This document shows positions 1 to 14,033 of a stretch of DNA of 64,000 bases, piece after piece. The stretch is taken from contig NC_079224.1 in assembly GCF_029633865.1 (NCBI RefSeq), positions 22,572,404-22,636,403 of the forward strand, in the 5' to 3' direction. The DNA is from Lampris incognitus (Eukaryota > Chordata > Actinopteri > Lampriformes > Lampridae). The notes under the pieces were generated by a model. That model was given only the letters and a program-made list of their open reading frames with translations. It had not been told where the DNA came from and ran no database searches. Numbering within the stretch: the first letter of the stretch is position 1; each line of letters begins with the position of its first letter. Made by a program: the position numbers and the translations under genes.

Positions 1-315
1 AGCGTGCTAACTGTACTGTAGTTGTGTGTAGTTAGAAAATCCAGAGTTTAAGTGCCTAGCTTTTCTTTTTTTTTCCCACTCTCTGATTTATGTATACCTT
101 GTGTGAATGTTTTCTTTGTTTGGTTATGTTTAATAACAAAGACAAAAAGCCATTTTAAAGCATATCACATGGTAACTATGTGACACTGTGTGACGTCACA
201 AAGAAGACCCATTGAATGCCCTCTATCAAAGTGATGAGGTGAGTAAATCTCTGAAATATTTGATGATTTCACCTTTTCACCCTCTAGTAACTACTACTAC
301 TTTCGGCTGTTCCTG

Positions 316-3300
316 TCAGGGGTCGCCACCGCAGGTCATCCGTTTCCATCTCTTCCTGTCCTCTGCATCTTCCTCTGTCACACCAGCCACCTGCATGTCT
401 TCCCTCACCACATCCATAAACCTCCTCTTTGGCCTACCTCTTTTCCTCTCCCCTGGCAGCTCCATATTCAGCATCCTTCTCCCAATATACCCAGCGTCTC
501 TCCTCCACACATGTCCAAGCCATCTCAATCTTGCCTCTTGCTTTGTGTCCAAACCGTCCAACCTGAGCTGTCCCTCTAATATACTCATTCCCAATTATGT
601 CCTTCTTCGTCACTCCCAATGAAAATCTTAGCATCTTCAACTCTGCCACCTCCAGCTCTGCCTCCTGTCTTTTCATCAGCACCACTGTCTCCAAACCATA
701 CAACATAGCTGTTCTCACTACCATCTTGTAAACCTTCCCTTTAACTCTTGCTAGTACCCTTCTGTCACAAATCACTCCCGACACTCTTCTCCACCCACTC
801 CACCCTGTCTGCACTCTCTTCTTCACCTCTCTTCCACACTCCCCGTTACTTTGAACAATTGACCACAAGTATTTAAACTCATCCACCTTCGTCACCGCTA
901 CGCCTTGCATCCTCACCATTCTGCTGTCCTCCCTCTCGTTCACACATATGTATTCCGTCTTGCTCCCACTGATTTTCATTTCTCTTCTCTCTAGGTCATA
1001 CCTCCACCACTCCAGGCTCTCCTCAACCTGCTCCCTACTCTCTCTACAAATCCCAATGTCATCCACGAACATCATAGTCCATGGAGACTCTTGCCTGATC
1101 TCGTCCATCAACCTGTTCATCGCCATTACAAACAGGAACAAGAGAGGGCTCAGAACCGATCCTTTTTTTTTTTTGGAATTTTCCCCCCAGTTGTATCCGG
1201 CCAATTAACCCACTCTTCCGAGCCGTCCCGGTTGCTGCTCCACCCCCTCTGCCAATCCAGGGAGGGCTGCAGACTACCACATGTCTCCTCCGATACATGC
1301 GGAGCCGCCAGCCGCTTCTTTTCACCTGACAGTGAGGAGTTTCACCAGGGGGACGCAGCACATGGGAGGATCACGCTATTCCCCCCAAATCCCCCTCCCC
1401 CCAGAACAGGTGCCTCAAGTGACCAGAGGAGGCACTAGTACAGTGACAAGGACACATACCCACATCCGGCTTCCCTCCCGCAGACACAGCCAGTTGTGTC
1501 TGTAGGGATGCCCAATCAAGTTGGAGGTAACACAGGGATTCGAACCAGCAATCCTCGTGGTGGTAGGCAATGGAATAGACTCTGCTATGCTACCTGGACG
1601 CTTCAGAGTCAATCCTTGATGTAATCCCAACTCCACCTTGAACCCATCTGTCACTCCTACAGCACACCTCACCACTGTCACACTTCCCTCATACATATCC
1701 TGCACCACTTCTACAACTCCCGGCTTCCTCATACAATAACACACCTCCTCTCTCAGCACCCTGTCGCTTTCTCTAAAGCCACAAAGACACAATGTAATTC
1801 CTTCTGATCTTCTCTATACTTCTCCATCAACAGTCCCAAAGCAAACATTGCATCTATGGTCCTCTTTCATGGCATGAAATCATACTGCTGCTCACTAATC
1901 ATCATCTCTCCTCTTAACCTAGCTTCCACTACATTCCCATATCTTCACACTGTGGCTGATCAACTTTATACCTCTGTAGTTGCTACAGTTCTGCACATCG
2001 CCCTTATTCTTGGAAATTGGTACCAGTATGCTTCTTCTGCACTCCTCAGGCAAGATTGTGTTAAACAATCTAGTTAAAAACTCCACTGCCATCTGTCCTA
2101 AAAACCTCATCCAACCCTCTCTCTCTCTCATTTCTTTATTCATCAGCCCCTCGAAGTACTCCTTCCACCTTCTCAACACACTCTTCTCGCTTGTCAGCAC
2201 ATTTCCATCTCTATCCTTGATTGCCCTAACTTGCTGCACATCCTTTGCAACTCGGTCCCTCTGTTTAGCCAATCGGTACGAGTCCTTTTCTCCTTCCTTA
2301 GTGTCTAACCTGTCATACACCTCACCATATGCCTTTGCCTTTGCCACCTCTCTCTTTGCTTTATGCTGCATCTCCTTGTACTCCTGTCTACTTTCTTCAT
2401 CTCTCTGACTATCCCACTTCTTTGCCAACCTCTTCCTCTGTATACTTTGCTGTACTTCCTCCTTCCCCCACCAAGTCTCCTTGTCTTCCTTCCTCTGTCC
2501 AGATGACACACGAAGTACCTTCCTAGCTGTCTCCCTCACTATTTCTGCAGTGCTTGCCCAGCCATCTGGCAACTCTTCACTACCACCCAGTGCCTGTCTT
2601 CACTCCTCACAACAGTCTTCCTTCTTCAACTTCCACCATTTAATGCTGGGCTCTGCCTTCACTCTCTTCCTCTTCTTGGTCTCTAAAGTCATCCCTCCGA
2701 CCACCATCTGATGCTTCCTAGCTACGTTCTCCCCTGTCTCCACCTTGCAGTCTCCAATCCCTTTCAGATCACACCTCCTACATAAGATATAGTCCATCTT
2801 TATGCACTTCCCTGCACTCTTATATGTCACCCTGTGTTCCTCCCTCTTCTTGAATATGTATTCACCACAGCCATTTCCATCCTTTTCGCAAAATCCACCA
2901 CCATCTGTCCTTCCACATTCCTCTCCTTGACACCATACCTACCCATCACCTCCTCATCACCTCTGTTGCCTTCACCATATCCATTGAAGTCCGCTCCAAT
3001 CACTACTCTCTCCTCCTTGGGTACCATCTCCACCACGTCATCCAACTCACTCCAGAATTCTTCTCTCTTCCATCTCACACTCAACTTGTGGGGCATATGC
3101 ACTGATAACAACACACCTTCAATTTCCAGCTTCATACTCATCACTCTGTCTGACACTCTCTTCACCTCCAACACCCTCTTGAAATACTCTTCCTGCAGAA
3201 TTACCCCTACCCCATTTCTCCTCCCATTCGCAACATGGTAGAAGAGTTTGAACCCACCTCCGATGTTCCTGGCCTTACTCCCCTTCAATCTGGTCTCTTC

Positions 3301-3574
3301 AACACAGTGTATCTACCTTCCTTCTCTCCATCATATCAGCCAGCTCTCTCCCTTTACCAGTCATAGTGCCAACATTCAAAGTTCCGACTCTCACCTCCAC
3401 ACTCCTACCCTTCCTCCTCTCGCACTGCCTCTGGACATGCCTTCCTCCTCTCCTCCTTTGCCAAATAGTAGCATAGTTTCCACCAGCACCCTGCTGGCCA
3501 ACAGTACCGGTGGCAGTTGTTGCTAGCCCGGGCCTCAACCGATCAAGTACAGAAATCTGATTTATGATCCGCAT
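316..3574 (-). pseudogene. RTE endonuclease-reverse transcriptase (broken)
   Basis: Would encode the APE-type endonuclease and RT that nick target DNA and copy the LINE RNA. Endonuclease signatures visible are LNVGTM near 3376 and GADFNG near 2980. A linker (2572-1919) leads into RT with the NYRGIKL block near 1965. After the SINE, RT resumes with SPLLFLFVMAMNRLMDEI and the FVDDI active-site box near 1075. The C-terminal part includes RLRWLGHVWRRDAGYIGRRM, typical of RTE proteins, and ends near 316. Several frameshifts and stops (around 2825, 2580 and 1900-1800) plus the SINE make it non-functional. Confidence 0.82.
1166..1604 (-). mobile_element. tRNA-derived SINE, family A, copy 1
   Basis: Minus-strand SINE. 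Its tRNA-like head is at the right end, with B box GGTTCGAATCC (1537-1547, reverse complement). Its 3' tail at the left ends in a poly-T run (1166-1176). It is inserted in the RTE RT domain, and the flanks share a diverged duplication of about 13 bp (around 1153-1165 and 1605-1618). The same element recurs six more times in the window, as copies or fragments. Confidence 0.85.
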
Positions 3575-3657
3575 ATTTGATTTGGCAAAGATTTTACGCC
3601 GAATACCCTTCCTGACGTAACCTTCCCCATTTATCCGGGCTTGGGACCAGCACTAAG

Positions 3658-3997
3658 AATGCACTGGCTTGTACCTCCTCAGTGGCTGGTTTTTTTTTCG
3701 CCTCTTGTAACCTTTGTAACAAAAATGCATGTCCTTCAGTACACCACGGAAAACATGTTTTTAATGTTATTATTTTATTTAAAAAAAGCTATATATTAAA
3801 TATGAAAAGTACGGATAATCTTTATAGGTCAAGGTCATTACTTTATATAGGTCGCCAAGGAAACTACCTGTTAAATATGTTTATGTATGAAATCCGTCCT
3901 TCAGTATCACACTTTTGTCCTTCAACACAACAAAAGTTTCGTGTTATACCAAAATGTCATCTGTTATGCTGACTGACAGTAGATTTTTTTTTCCCAG
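3658..3997. other. AT-rich spacer, nothing recognised
   Basis: AT-rich sequence between the RTE LINE and SINE copy 2. I see no coding potential, structured repeat or RNA gene here. Confidence 0.5.
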
Positions 3998-4466
3998 GGG
4001 GTGTCCGGGTACCATAGCGGTGTATTCCATTGCCTGCCAACACAGGGATTGCCGGATCAAATCTCCCCGTGTTACCTCCAGCTTGGTCAGGCATCCCTTC
4101 AGACAATTGGCCGTGTTTGCAGGTGGGAAGCCAGATGGTGGTATGTGTCCTGGTCGCTGCACTAGCGCCTCCTCTGGTCAGTCAGGGTGCCTTTTCGTGG
4201 GGGAGGGGGAACTGGGAGGAATAGCGTGATCCTCCCATGCGCAACATCCCCCTGGTGAAACTCCTCACTGTCAGGTGAAAAGAAGTGGCTGCCGACTCCA
4301 TATGTATCGGAGGAGGCATGTGGTAGTCTGTAGCTCTCCCTGGTTCAGCAGAGGGGGTGGAGCAGCAACCGGGATGGCTCAGAAGAGTGGGGTAATTGGT
4401 TGGATACAATTGGGGGACAAAAAGGGGGGGAGGGTCCCCCCCCGAGGGTCCCCCCCCCAAAAAAAG
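3998..4466 (+). mobile_element. tRNA-derived SINE, family A, copy 2
   Basis: Full-length plus-strand copy. It has the tRNA-like head (3998-4075), a conserved body, and the tail GGTAATTGG..GATACAATTGG near 4390, ending in G/C-rich homopolymer runs (4420-4462). It matches copies at 1166, 14634, 18471 and 57465 throughout. Confidence 0.85.
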
Positions 4467-4884
4467 ATCCCATGTTTTCACTAGTTTACAAAATGTCATC
4501 ATGCAATTCATCTTTACTTGTATGAATATCATTTTAAACTGTTTTAAGACATTTTAAGGTATGTCAAGGCACATTATATTTACACTGTAGATGCCATTGT
4601 CTAATTTTGTGCTTGGTCTGCCAAGAAGAAAGAAGGAAAATTTTGCTTCTGATCCTCCTTGGTTTTAGCAATCATGACAACAGTCTTTTCAGAGTTAAAT
4701 TTAATGTCATGCTGCACACCATAACTTGAGCAGACTCTGAGCCGTTGCTGTAAGCCAGCACTATAAGGAGACATCCATATACACATTGAAGAGAACAGGC
4801 GACAGTATTCCATCTTATCAGACCCCATTGGTTACTGGGAAGGGTGCAGATATACTCTTACCCCATCTAATTTGGTATTCATAT

Positions 4885-5195
4885 TGTGGTGAACGTAGAA
4901 GTAACGACAAAGGTAACTTTGCAGCCCCTTTATTGAACTCACGCAGAAACAAGAACTTACGAGAAATGTGACACAATACATGGGGGTCATCTACTCGAAC
5001 AAGGGTTTCAGTACCAAGGTTACACAACACAACAGAATGACAACTACAATTACACCACAACAAATAGTAATCACATAAACACATATACCACATAAAACAC
5101 TTACAAAACATTTAATAACAACTGACAATCTGCACACAGTGCCTGATGGGGAAAACAGGACGGCACAATTCTGACGGGGTAGCGACTTCGCTACA
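4885..5195 (-). mobile_element. Solo LTR inside LINE RT
   Basis: A 311-bp block interrupts the LINE ORF2. On the minus strand it starts TGTAGCGAAG and ends CACCACA, the TG..CA termini of an LTR, and it carries an AATAAA signal near its 3' end (reverse complement near 4930). Flanking 4-mers are ATAC and ATAT, a plausible decayed target duplication. No internal retrotransposon sequence accompanies it, so it is a recombination-derived solo LTR. Confidence 0.7.
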
Positions 5196-5444
5196 GTATC
5201 ATGGTTAGAAATGAATACCAAAAATGCAAGATCCTTATCAAATAAGAGGGCAGCCCTTGCTCCTGTAGTTTAACAAACAATTTGCCATGATTAACTCGGT
5301 CAAAAGCTTTTGATGCATCCAGAAAACACAAATACTGTAGTGTTATGTCTTCTATATTTACTAACAACTTCTTTCAGTGCATATATGCACAAATCTGTGC
5401 CGTGTTTATTTTTAAAACCAAGTTGATTGTCAGTAGTTGATATA

Positions 5445-7086
<1,642 letters not shown>

Positions 7087-8913
7087 TATATTCTTGAAGC
7101 CTATCCAATACTTTGGAAAGTATGCTAGCCAGAGCAATTGGCCTATAATTTTCTATGCTGGATATTTTACCGGTTTTGTCTTTGATTACTGGCACTAGTA
7201 AGACAGACAACATAGAGTCAAGTAGGATGCCATGCATTAACAATCCAGAAAAACACACAGCCAGTAACACTGAGGTTCTGTGGATAGCATACTTCAGATG
7301 TTCTGCTGTTATTTGGTCAAGGCCACATGCTTTGTTCACTGACAATTTCTCAATGGCATAGCACACCTCATCAGGTCTAATAACCAAATCATCATTGTTA
7401 GAGACATCACCAACATTAAATCCATCACTCTTTACGCAATTAAAAATGTCTCTATAGTGTTTTCTCTACAATTCAGCAATATTTTCAGGCCCAGTAATCC
7501 CATCAATGCTGGACAGCAAGGCCATCTTACTATTATTGATAACCTTAACTTCCTTCCAGAAGTCATAAGACATTATTCTGCTGAAGCTTTTTGGCTATGG
7601 AGTTTGCCCTCTTGGCCTGCTCATTCTTTTAATAAAACGTACAGCATATTTAAGTCTTGCATTAGCCTGTTTCTTGTGTTCACACTCTGGGCCATGCCTA
7701 GCTTTTCCTGATAAGACCCAGTTTCTAAAAGCTTCTTTGGTCTCTATGTGTAGTTCAGCTACATATTCATTCCATCCTGGCCTGATGTTGTGTTGTTTAG
7801 CCCTTTTTGGTGGAATGATTTACTGCCATTATTTAGACATTTCACAGTTTTATCATACATTATATATAGATCATGCTTGTGGTTTTGGGTCTTACAGTTA
7901 ATGCTGCCACTCAGAATAGCATCAGATGGTATATGCATATTACTTGGGCTCTTATCAGTCAGTGAATTATAATGCTTTAAATCATCTTCTGTAAGCCTAG
8001 ACCAATATACTTTCCCACTTTGTTCATGGTTATCATAACTGGTCAACTCAGGTAGACTCTCCACATTTAACATCATAGACACAGGTATGTGATCTGTTGT
8101 GGCCAGACCATACAAGATCTCCACTTTCTCTAAACATTCATGAGCATCAGTTGTACATATACAGTGATCCAGCCAGGATGTTGTAGCCATGCTTCACTGG
8201 TATATGTGTAGCTATCTATGGGCAGCAGCACTTTACTAGAAAGAACCAACTTGTAATCTTGACAAAATTGGATTAGGTGTTGACCAAATAAGGAATTATT
8301 ATCCAAGATATCAGCATTCGTGTCTCCCACAACAAATATACAAGTACTATATGTACTTTCGTTAATAAATGCACTAATAAAAGCGAGCTTATTAAGGTAT
8401 TCATCCTCATTTTGGTAACATTCATAAGGAGTGTAAACATTTAAAATTATAAAGACATTCTTTTTATGTACAACTTTGATTGCTATGCACCAGTCCACCT
8501 CTAATCACACTGATCAGTGGCTCATACTTCTTGTGCCAGAGAATGGCCACTCCCCCAGATATTCTGCCACGCACTATCCCCATGCTTAGGTCTGTTGTGG
8601 ACTCCCCTGCCCCGTGGAAATCATTATTAACAGAATTAAGTTTGTCTAGGTCTTGTTTAGCTAATAAAGTCTCTTGTATACACAAGCTACATATCAGCGT
8701 TCTCCAGGAGCTTGTCTGTAACAATATGTTACGCTTTGTCCCCAGCGCTCTGACCAAGGCGCAAGCCACGCGAGTTATATGACACAACTCTCATGAATCA
8801 CAAACTATGTCTACATTGCATCAGATGCCCCAGCCTCAGGTACATGCATATTCTTTGTGGCAATAAGTGTTTTTACATCCACTGGCCCTGCAGTAGTCCT
8901 GGGCTTGCGCGCC

Positions 8914-10077
8914 TCATAGAAATGCCGCACAAAAAATCCCTTCTGGCCAAAGCTGTGGTTCATACATTTCTCCCACATCATTGCACTCAGCGGATATTTT
9001 AAAGGAGCTGGACCGACTTTGAGCAGTGTCTAGCTTTTGACGTGTTACATCAAGGTGGAGTTGGTCTTTCAGGTATTTAATCAGTGTCTCAGAGTCTAAG
9101 TCAAAGGAGAATTTTGTAGTGAAAACACTCACCAGCTTAGTCTTTATTACTCGTATTTTCCCCCCAGTGCAGGTTCCAACAATGCCGCTTGTCTTCTTCT
9201 CTCTGGCAGGATTCAGGTGGGTTTTGGACTGCATAATAGCATTTCCACTGCCATGTTTTTGACGGGAGCCCCCTTTCCTACATGGCTCCACACAGGTGAC
9301 ACCACCGCGTCACTGCTCCGCTCCATGCTCGAACCTCCCTCTGCTGTGCTTACATCCAGGGCCAGGGCTCCAAGCGCTGGCATCATACTCTCCACACCAC
9401 AGCCCTGGGCCTCCTCGCAGACCTGGGGCGTGAGGGCACCCCCTCCACTTAAATCAGGCCGCTCCAGGCCCAAGGTTCCAGGCGCCTGCGCCACAGTCTC
9501 CACACCTCGCTCAGGGCCTCCTCGCAGGGCGTACCCCCTCTGCCCAGACCAGGTTGGTCAATCACGCATAGCGTTGATTAATATCCGCTGTTACCGTACG
9601 GAGATCCTCGCAGACATCTGTCTGCACAAACATCACCTGTTTCATGGTAGAAATGTCTGACCTTAGACTTTCAATTTTGCTAAGCAGGCAAGAAACGTCA
9701 AGACTGTTGAAAGTCACAGGTGGAAACTCATCTAGGTGGTGAGACACAAAGCAAGGGATGTTTTCACTAACCTCGTTAAGTATTTTTAAACAACTCTTAA
9801 CGTTGTTAGTGTCTTTTTGTGGCCCTTTGTGTGATACAAAGCACTGGGTAGAACTTGGGCAGAGTTCAGAAAGAGCTTTTTTTGAGTTCTCAATCCACTC
9901 CGATCCAAAGTGGTTCACAGCCAGTAAAATAATGTCGTCCTGGCTCAACGTTTTCATTTTGATGACAAGGAAGTTTAAGAGTTCATCTTCCACAATAATT
10001 TTACCATCGACAGCTGTGTATATCTCTGGTTTTAGTCGAGATAAAAAAGTGGGACCTCCACCAGCTGCCTCCGCCAT
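8914..10077 (-). pseudogene. LINE ORF1 protein (broken)
   Basis: Starts MAEAAGGGPTFLSRLKPE at 10077 and stays open for 171 residues (to 9562). It then shifts frame through a GC-rich proline/alanine/glycine segment (9560-9210) and resumes as a C-terminal block (9291-8914) containing KTSGIVGTCTGGKI and a stretch of alternating hydrophobic residues. This resembles ORF1 nucleic-acid-binding proteins with a C-terminal RRM-like or CTD fold. Assignment rests on position upstream of ORF2 and on general similarity. Frameshifts make this copy non-functional. Confidence 0.6.
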
Positions 10078-10080
10078 CTT

Positions 10081-10507
10081 GACTGCAAGTCAAATATGTG
10101 GTATTCAAAATAAAATAATGTCATTTTTTTCCGGGTAGTTACATTTCTGCCAGTCTAAGCATGGACCTGTGATTATGAAAAATGGGCATAAAATTAAATA
10201 AATAAATAAAAACAGTTATACTGTATGATATTTTACCAAGGTACATTCATGTGAATCAGAGTAAAAATTAATGGCTTTATTCTTGAATATAACTTTTATA
10301 GAAGTTATATTAAAGAATAAAGCCAATAATTCATTGGAATGTCACCTATGCCCTTATATGGGCATATGTGACATTACAATGAACATAAAAAAGCCTTTTA
10401 GGGAATTGTGATTGCTGTTTTATATTTTTGCTACATTGAAAACCTTATACGCTTTTGACCCATTTATTTTCACATCTCCCATTTAAGGTACACAATTCTA
10501 TGCCATC
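10081..10507. repeat. Paired hairpins in a non-coding spacer
   Basis: Two adjacent inverted repeats lie here. Arms at 10272-10295 and 10302-10325 are 24 bp with one mismatch and a 6-bp loop. Arms at 10331-10353 and 10360-10382 are 23 bp with two mismatches and a 6-bp loop. The remainder is AT-rich with a short (AAAT)n run near 10195. Nothing else is recognised between the LINE 5' end and the first PLE. Confidence 0.7.
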
Positions 10508-10627
10508 ATAGAAGGTTGACTCAGTTCATCTGGACACGTTTATTGAGAGAAAAGTTTCATCACTAATCTAAGTGACCTCCTTCAGTCTAAACTGACTGCA
10601 GGTATCACTACCCTTTTAAACCTTATA

Positions 10628-10879
10628 GTGCACGCTGTCAATTGCCAGGAGGATGGCCGTGACTTGTACATTGGGGAAACCAAACAGACGCTGGCCAAAA
10701 GAATGGCACAGCACAGGACAGTTAACACGTCAGGCCAGGACTCCCCATCTACACCCATCTATAGGCCAGGGGCCACTCTTTCAAGGATGAGGACATGCAC
10801 ATCCTTGATAGGGAGGAACATTGGTTTGAACAGGGAGTCAAAGAGGCCGTCTATGTTAAGAGGGAATGACCATCCCTGA
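10628..10879 (+). pseudogene. PLE GIY-YIG endonuclease fragment
   Basis: An 83-residue open piece with DLYIGETKQTLAKRMAQH, which is the GIY-YIG core followed by the conserved KR..QH helix. It matches the C-terminal endonuclease of the longer PLE at 11265-14074 (DLYIGETKQPLHKRMAQH). No RT precedes it. A frame change occurs after SIGR near 10800, and the downstream EGxGGL-type end of the protein lies near 10875-10900. Confidence 0.82.
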
Positions 10880-11088
10880 ACCGAGGGGGGGCCTAAGAGT
10901 ACATCAGTCGCCATCTCACAATGCTATGATTGCAAACATTCCCAAATCGTCTGTGAATAGTACACATGGCCATTGTAACTCTAGTTAATGGTCACGCCCA
11001 CGTTTGCATATGAAACTGATTGTTGTTTTCGGTCGTTATGCCCCTGTATTGTTTATAAGGGTGGGGACACCTGCAATCAGTTGAGACT

Positions 11089-11138
11089 GAAGAGATCACT
11101 TAGATGAGTGATGAAACGTTTTCAATAAACGTGTCCAG
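11089..11138 (+). ncRNA. Hammerhead-like motif, PLE1 right end
   Basis: Order CTGAAGA, a stem-loop (GATCACT..AGTGATG), then GAAAC, then a short hairpin (CGTTT..AAACG) followed by GTC. CAGTT upstream can pair with AACTG downstream as stem I. One core base differs from the CTGATGA consensus. PLE terminal repeats are known to encode hammerhead ribozymes. The fold here is judged by eye. Confidence 0.45.
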
Positions 11139-11331
11139 ATGAACTGATTCAACTTTCTGTGATGTCCTTACCAGGATTATTGAGCATACATCAAGACATT
11201 TCTATGCCATCTTCACTATCTGTCTAAAGTCCTGTATTACAAGAGTCTCTTTTGTCTGTGAATGTTCTCATTCATCCAGGTCATGGTTATCCAAAGGAAT
11301 TGAATCGAGTGCAACTGGACTTGGTATATAT

Positions 11332-11376
11332 CCGTGAAGACGTTTCGCCTCTCATCAAAGAGGCTTCATCAGTTCG
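11332..11376 (-). ncRNA. Hammerhead-ribozyme-like motif, PLE2 left arm
   Basis: On the minus strand: CTGATGA (11366-11372), a stem-loop AGCCTCT..AGAGGC, then CGAAAC, the two conserved boxes of a hammerhead core joined by a good stem II. A short CGT..ACG hairpin follows. I could not place stem III and the cleavage triplet with certainty. Confidence 0.5.
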
Positions 11377-11559
11377 TGCCTTTCTGACTAGACCAAACTA
11401 GTCTGACTGGCTAGTGATGAAACTCAGATATTTATCCTCTTTGGAGTCATTATCAGAGCTATTGATGTCCATGGCCCTTTGTGTTTCGATGTTTAGCAAC
11501 GCCCGTCGTTATCAGAGGTATTGATATGCGTGGCTCTTTGTGATCCGATGTTAAGCAGC

Positions 11560-13670
11560 AATGTTAGTGCAGTCTTGGAGAGGATCACTGATTTCACCAA
11601 TAAAGCCCAACTATCTCAACACCACAAAACCAAAGAAAGGCAGACAAGGAAGTTTCAAAACTTACAGCAACAAACCAACAACATTACAACATTACAACAA
11701 CAAGCAGATATACTGAGAGACAAAAGACAGAACATCCCACACAAAACGGAACACAGAACAGATGGATCAAAAATCTGTCGGACAAGGCACTTACCCAATC
11801 AGAGAAGGAGGTCTTAGCCAAAGGATTGAACTTCGCCATGACACCCAAACAACTACCTATAGTTGACCTCATCACATCCACAGAATCAGCTATAAGGAAA
11901 AACAATCTAACGGAAACCGAGGCGGAACAGCTTAGGTTAAAGGTATCAGCAGCTCTGTCCAATGCGAAACTCCCTCCTTCCAACCTAACCATGGAGGAAA
12001 GGAAAGCCGTGACAGCCCTGAGCATGGATGAAAACATCACTATCCTTCCAGCAGATAAGGAGAGATGCATGGTTATCCTCAACACAACAGACTACCACGC
12101 CAAGATCACGTCATTACTCAGCGACACCGACACCTATGAACCCTCTGAGACGCGATCCAACTAGTGGTTACAAGAGGAGAATAATAGAATACCTACAGAA
12201 ACTACAGAAAGGAGGAACCATTGATCGGATACAATACCACCGTCTCTTCCCACAAGATAACATTCCATGCATATATGGACTCCCTAAGATCCATAAAGAT
12301 GAAACCCCCCTCAGGCCCATCGTCAGCAGCATAAACTTGGTCACGTACAACATTGCCAAACATATAGCCAACATCTTGACCCCTTTAGTGGGCGAAACAC
12401 CCCACCATATCCAAAACTCCATTGACTTTGTGAACAAGGTCCAAGGTGTAAAACTGGAACCGAATGAAACCATGGTATCCTATGACGTGACCTCGTTATT
12501 CACCTGCATCCCAACCATGGAGGCTTTGGAAACTGTGAGGCAACGTTTGCTATGGAATGACACCCTCCACGATAGGACCAACCTCAGCCCAGACCAGATT
12601 TGCCAACTACTGGACCTTTGCCTGAACTCTACATATTTCCAATTCAGGGGCCACTTTTACAGACAGAATCACGGCTGTGCAATGGGCTCACCAGTATCGC
12701 CCATTGTGGCCAACTTATATATGGAAGAGGTAGAACACAGGGCCCTGAACTCCTTCAGAGGAACACCTCCGAGCCACTGGTTCAGATATGTGGACGACAC
12801 ATGGGTCAAAATCCAAATACAAGAGGTGCAAGCGTTTACCAAATACATCAACTCAGTGGACAGGAACATTAAGTTCACAAGGGAAGACGTAAAGAACAAC
12901 AGTTTGCCCTTCTTGGACTGTGACATCCACTTTGGGGAAGACAGGAGCCTCCACATTGGGGTTTACAGGAAACCTACACACACACAGACCAATATCTACT
13001 TTTTGACACACACCACCCTCTGGAACACAAACTGGACGTCATCAGAACTCTGCAACACAGAGCTGACAATGTGCCCAGCAGCACTCAGGCCCAACGAGAA
13101 GAACACAAACACATGAGGGGAGCTTTAAAAACCTGCGGCTACCCCAGTTGGACCTTTGTGAAAACTGCAACACGTTCCAAAAAGACCAACCGGGTGAGCG
13201 ATGAGGAAAAAAGGAATAACATAGTCATCCCGTATGTTTCTGGGGTCTCCGAGAAACTCAGGAGAATTTTTAACAAACACTGCATCCCGGTATACTTCAA
13301 ACCCAGCAACACACTCCGACAAAGACTGGTTCATCCCAAAGACCATGTACCACACACCCGGAAAAGCAATCTGGTGTATGCTGTACAATATAATGAGGAT
13401 TGCACTGACCTATACATAGGAGAAACCAAACAACCACTACACAAACGGATGGCCCAACACAGAAGGCCAAACTCCTCAGGACAAGACTCAGCAGTTTATC
13501 TACACCTAAAGGAGAAGACACACTCCTTCGATGACAGCAACATACACATTTTGGACAGGGAAGACAGATGGTTTGAAAGAGAGTGAAGGAAGCCATCTAT
13601 GCGAAACTGGAAAAACCATCCCTCAACAGAGGAAGAGGTCTGCGACACCACCTACCTCCCACTTACAATG
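11560..13670 (+). pseudogene. PLE reverse transcriptase-GIY-YIG protein (frameshifted)
   Basis: Encodes a telomerase-related RT joined to a C-terminal GIY-YIG nuclease, used for target-primed copying. The N-terminal part (11750-12163) includes LSMDENITILPADK. RT follows with YGLPKIHK (12275), PLRPIVSS, SYDVTSLFTCIP (12480), GCAMGSPVSPIVANLYME (12670) and FRYVDDTW (12783), all typical PLE blocks. NSLPFLDC (12900) precedes the connector. The nuclease has DLYIGETKQPLHKRMAQH (13408). Frameshifts occur near 11810, 12140, 12985 and 13585, so this copy is inactive although catalytic YVDD is kept. Confidence 0.9.
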
Positions 13671-13988
13671 CCGTCCTTTCATCTCTACCCAGGAGACTCA
13701 AGAAGCCTAGCCTCCAAGAACAACAGTCGGTCACTAACTGCTCCGACTCATGACCACTAAATGGAGCACTAACGAAGTCGAAACTAACACCTCCAACGAC
13801 CGTCGCTGCTAAACATCGGATCACAAAGAGCCACGCATATCAATACCTCTGATAGCGACGGGCGTTGCTACACATCGGAACACAAAGGGCCATGGACATC
13901 GATAGCTCTGATAACGACTCCAAAGAGGATAAATATCTTAGTTTCATCACCAGTCAGTCAGACTAGCTTGGTCTAGTCAGAAAGGCAC

Positions 13989-14033
13989 AAACTGATGAAG
14001 CCTCTTGGATGAGAGGTGAAACGTCTTCACGGA
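13989..14033 (+). ncRNA. Hammerhead-ribozyme-like motif, PLE2 right arm
   Basis: CTGATGA (13992-13998), stem-loop AGCCTCT..AGAGGT, then GAAAC (14018-14022). It is the forward counterpart of the left-arm motif and sits at the same place in the terminal repeat. Conservation of both boxes and of stem pairing between arms supports function in the ancestor. Confidence 0.55.

Larger units (their letters stand above)
288..3657 (-). mobile_element. RTE-type LINE, near full length, SINE-interrupted
   Basis: Read on the minus strand this is a non-LTR retrotransposon: a GC-rich 5' leader (about 3657-3400), one endonuclease-RT reading frame, and a short 3' end closing in a small trinucleotide tail (about 288-310). 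The single-ORF layout, tiny 3' UTR and microsatellite tail are typical of the RTE group. Clade assignment is from memory of similar fish elements, not a search. A SINE at 1166-1604 splits the RT domain. Bases 1-287 upstream contain nothing I recognise. Confidence 0.85.
10508..11199 (+). mobile_element. Penelope-like element 1 (internally deleted, 692 bp)
   Basis: Short PLE with an inverted copy of its terminal repeat at the left (10508-10620) and the forward copy at the right (11063-11199). Between them lies a GIY-YIG fragment. It is flanked by an exact 12-bp duplication TTCTATGCCATC (10496-10507, 11200-11211), which fixes its ends. Both ends carry hammerhead-like cores. Most of the RT frame is missing. 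Confidence 0.88.

Noticed and set aside
9217..9660. 147-codon plus-strand frame in GC-rich sequence
   Set aside because: Antisense to the LINE ORF1 linker. No domain is visible.
11684..12085. 133-codon minus-strand frame
   Set aside because: It is antisense to the PLE N-terminal coding region and has no recognisable domain.
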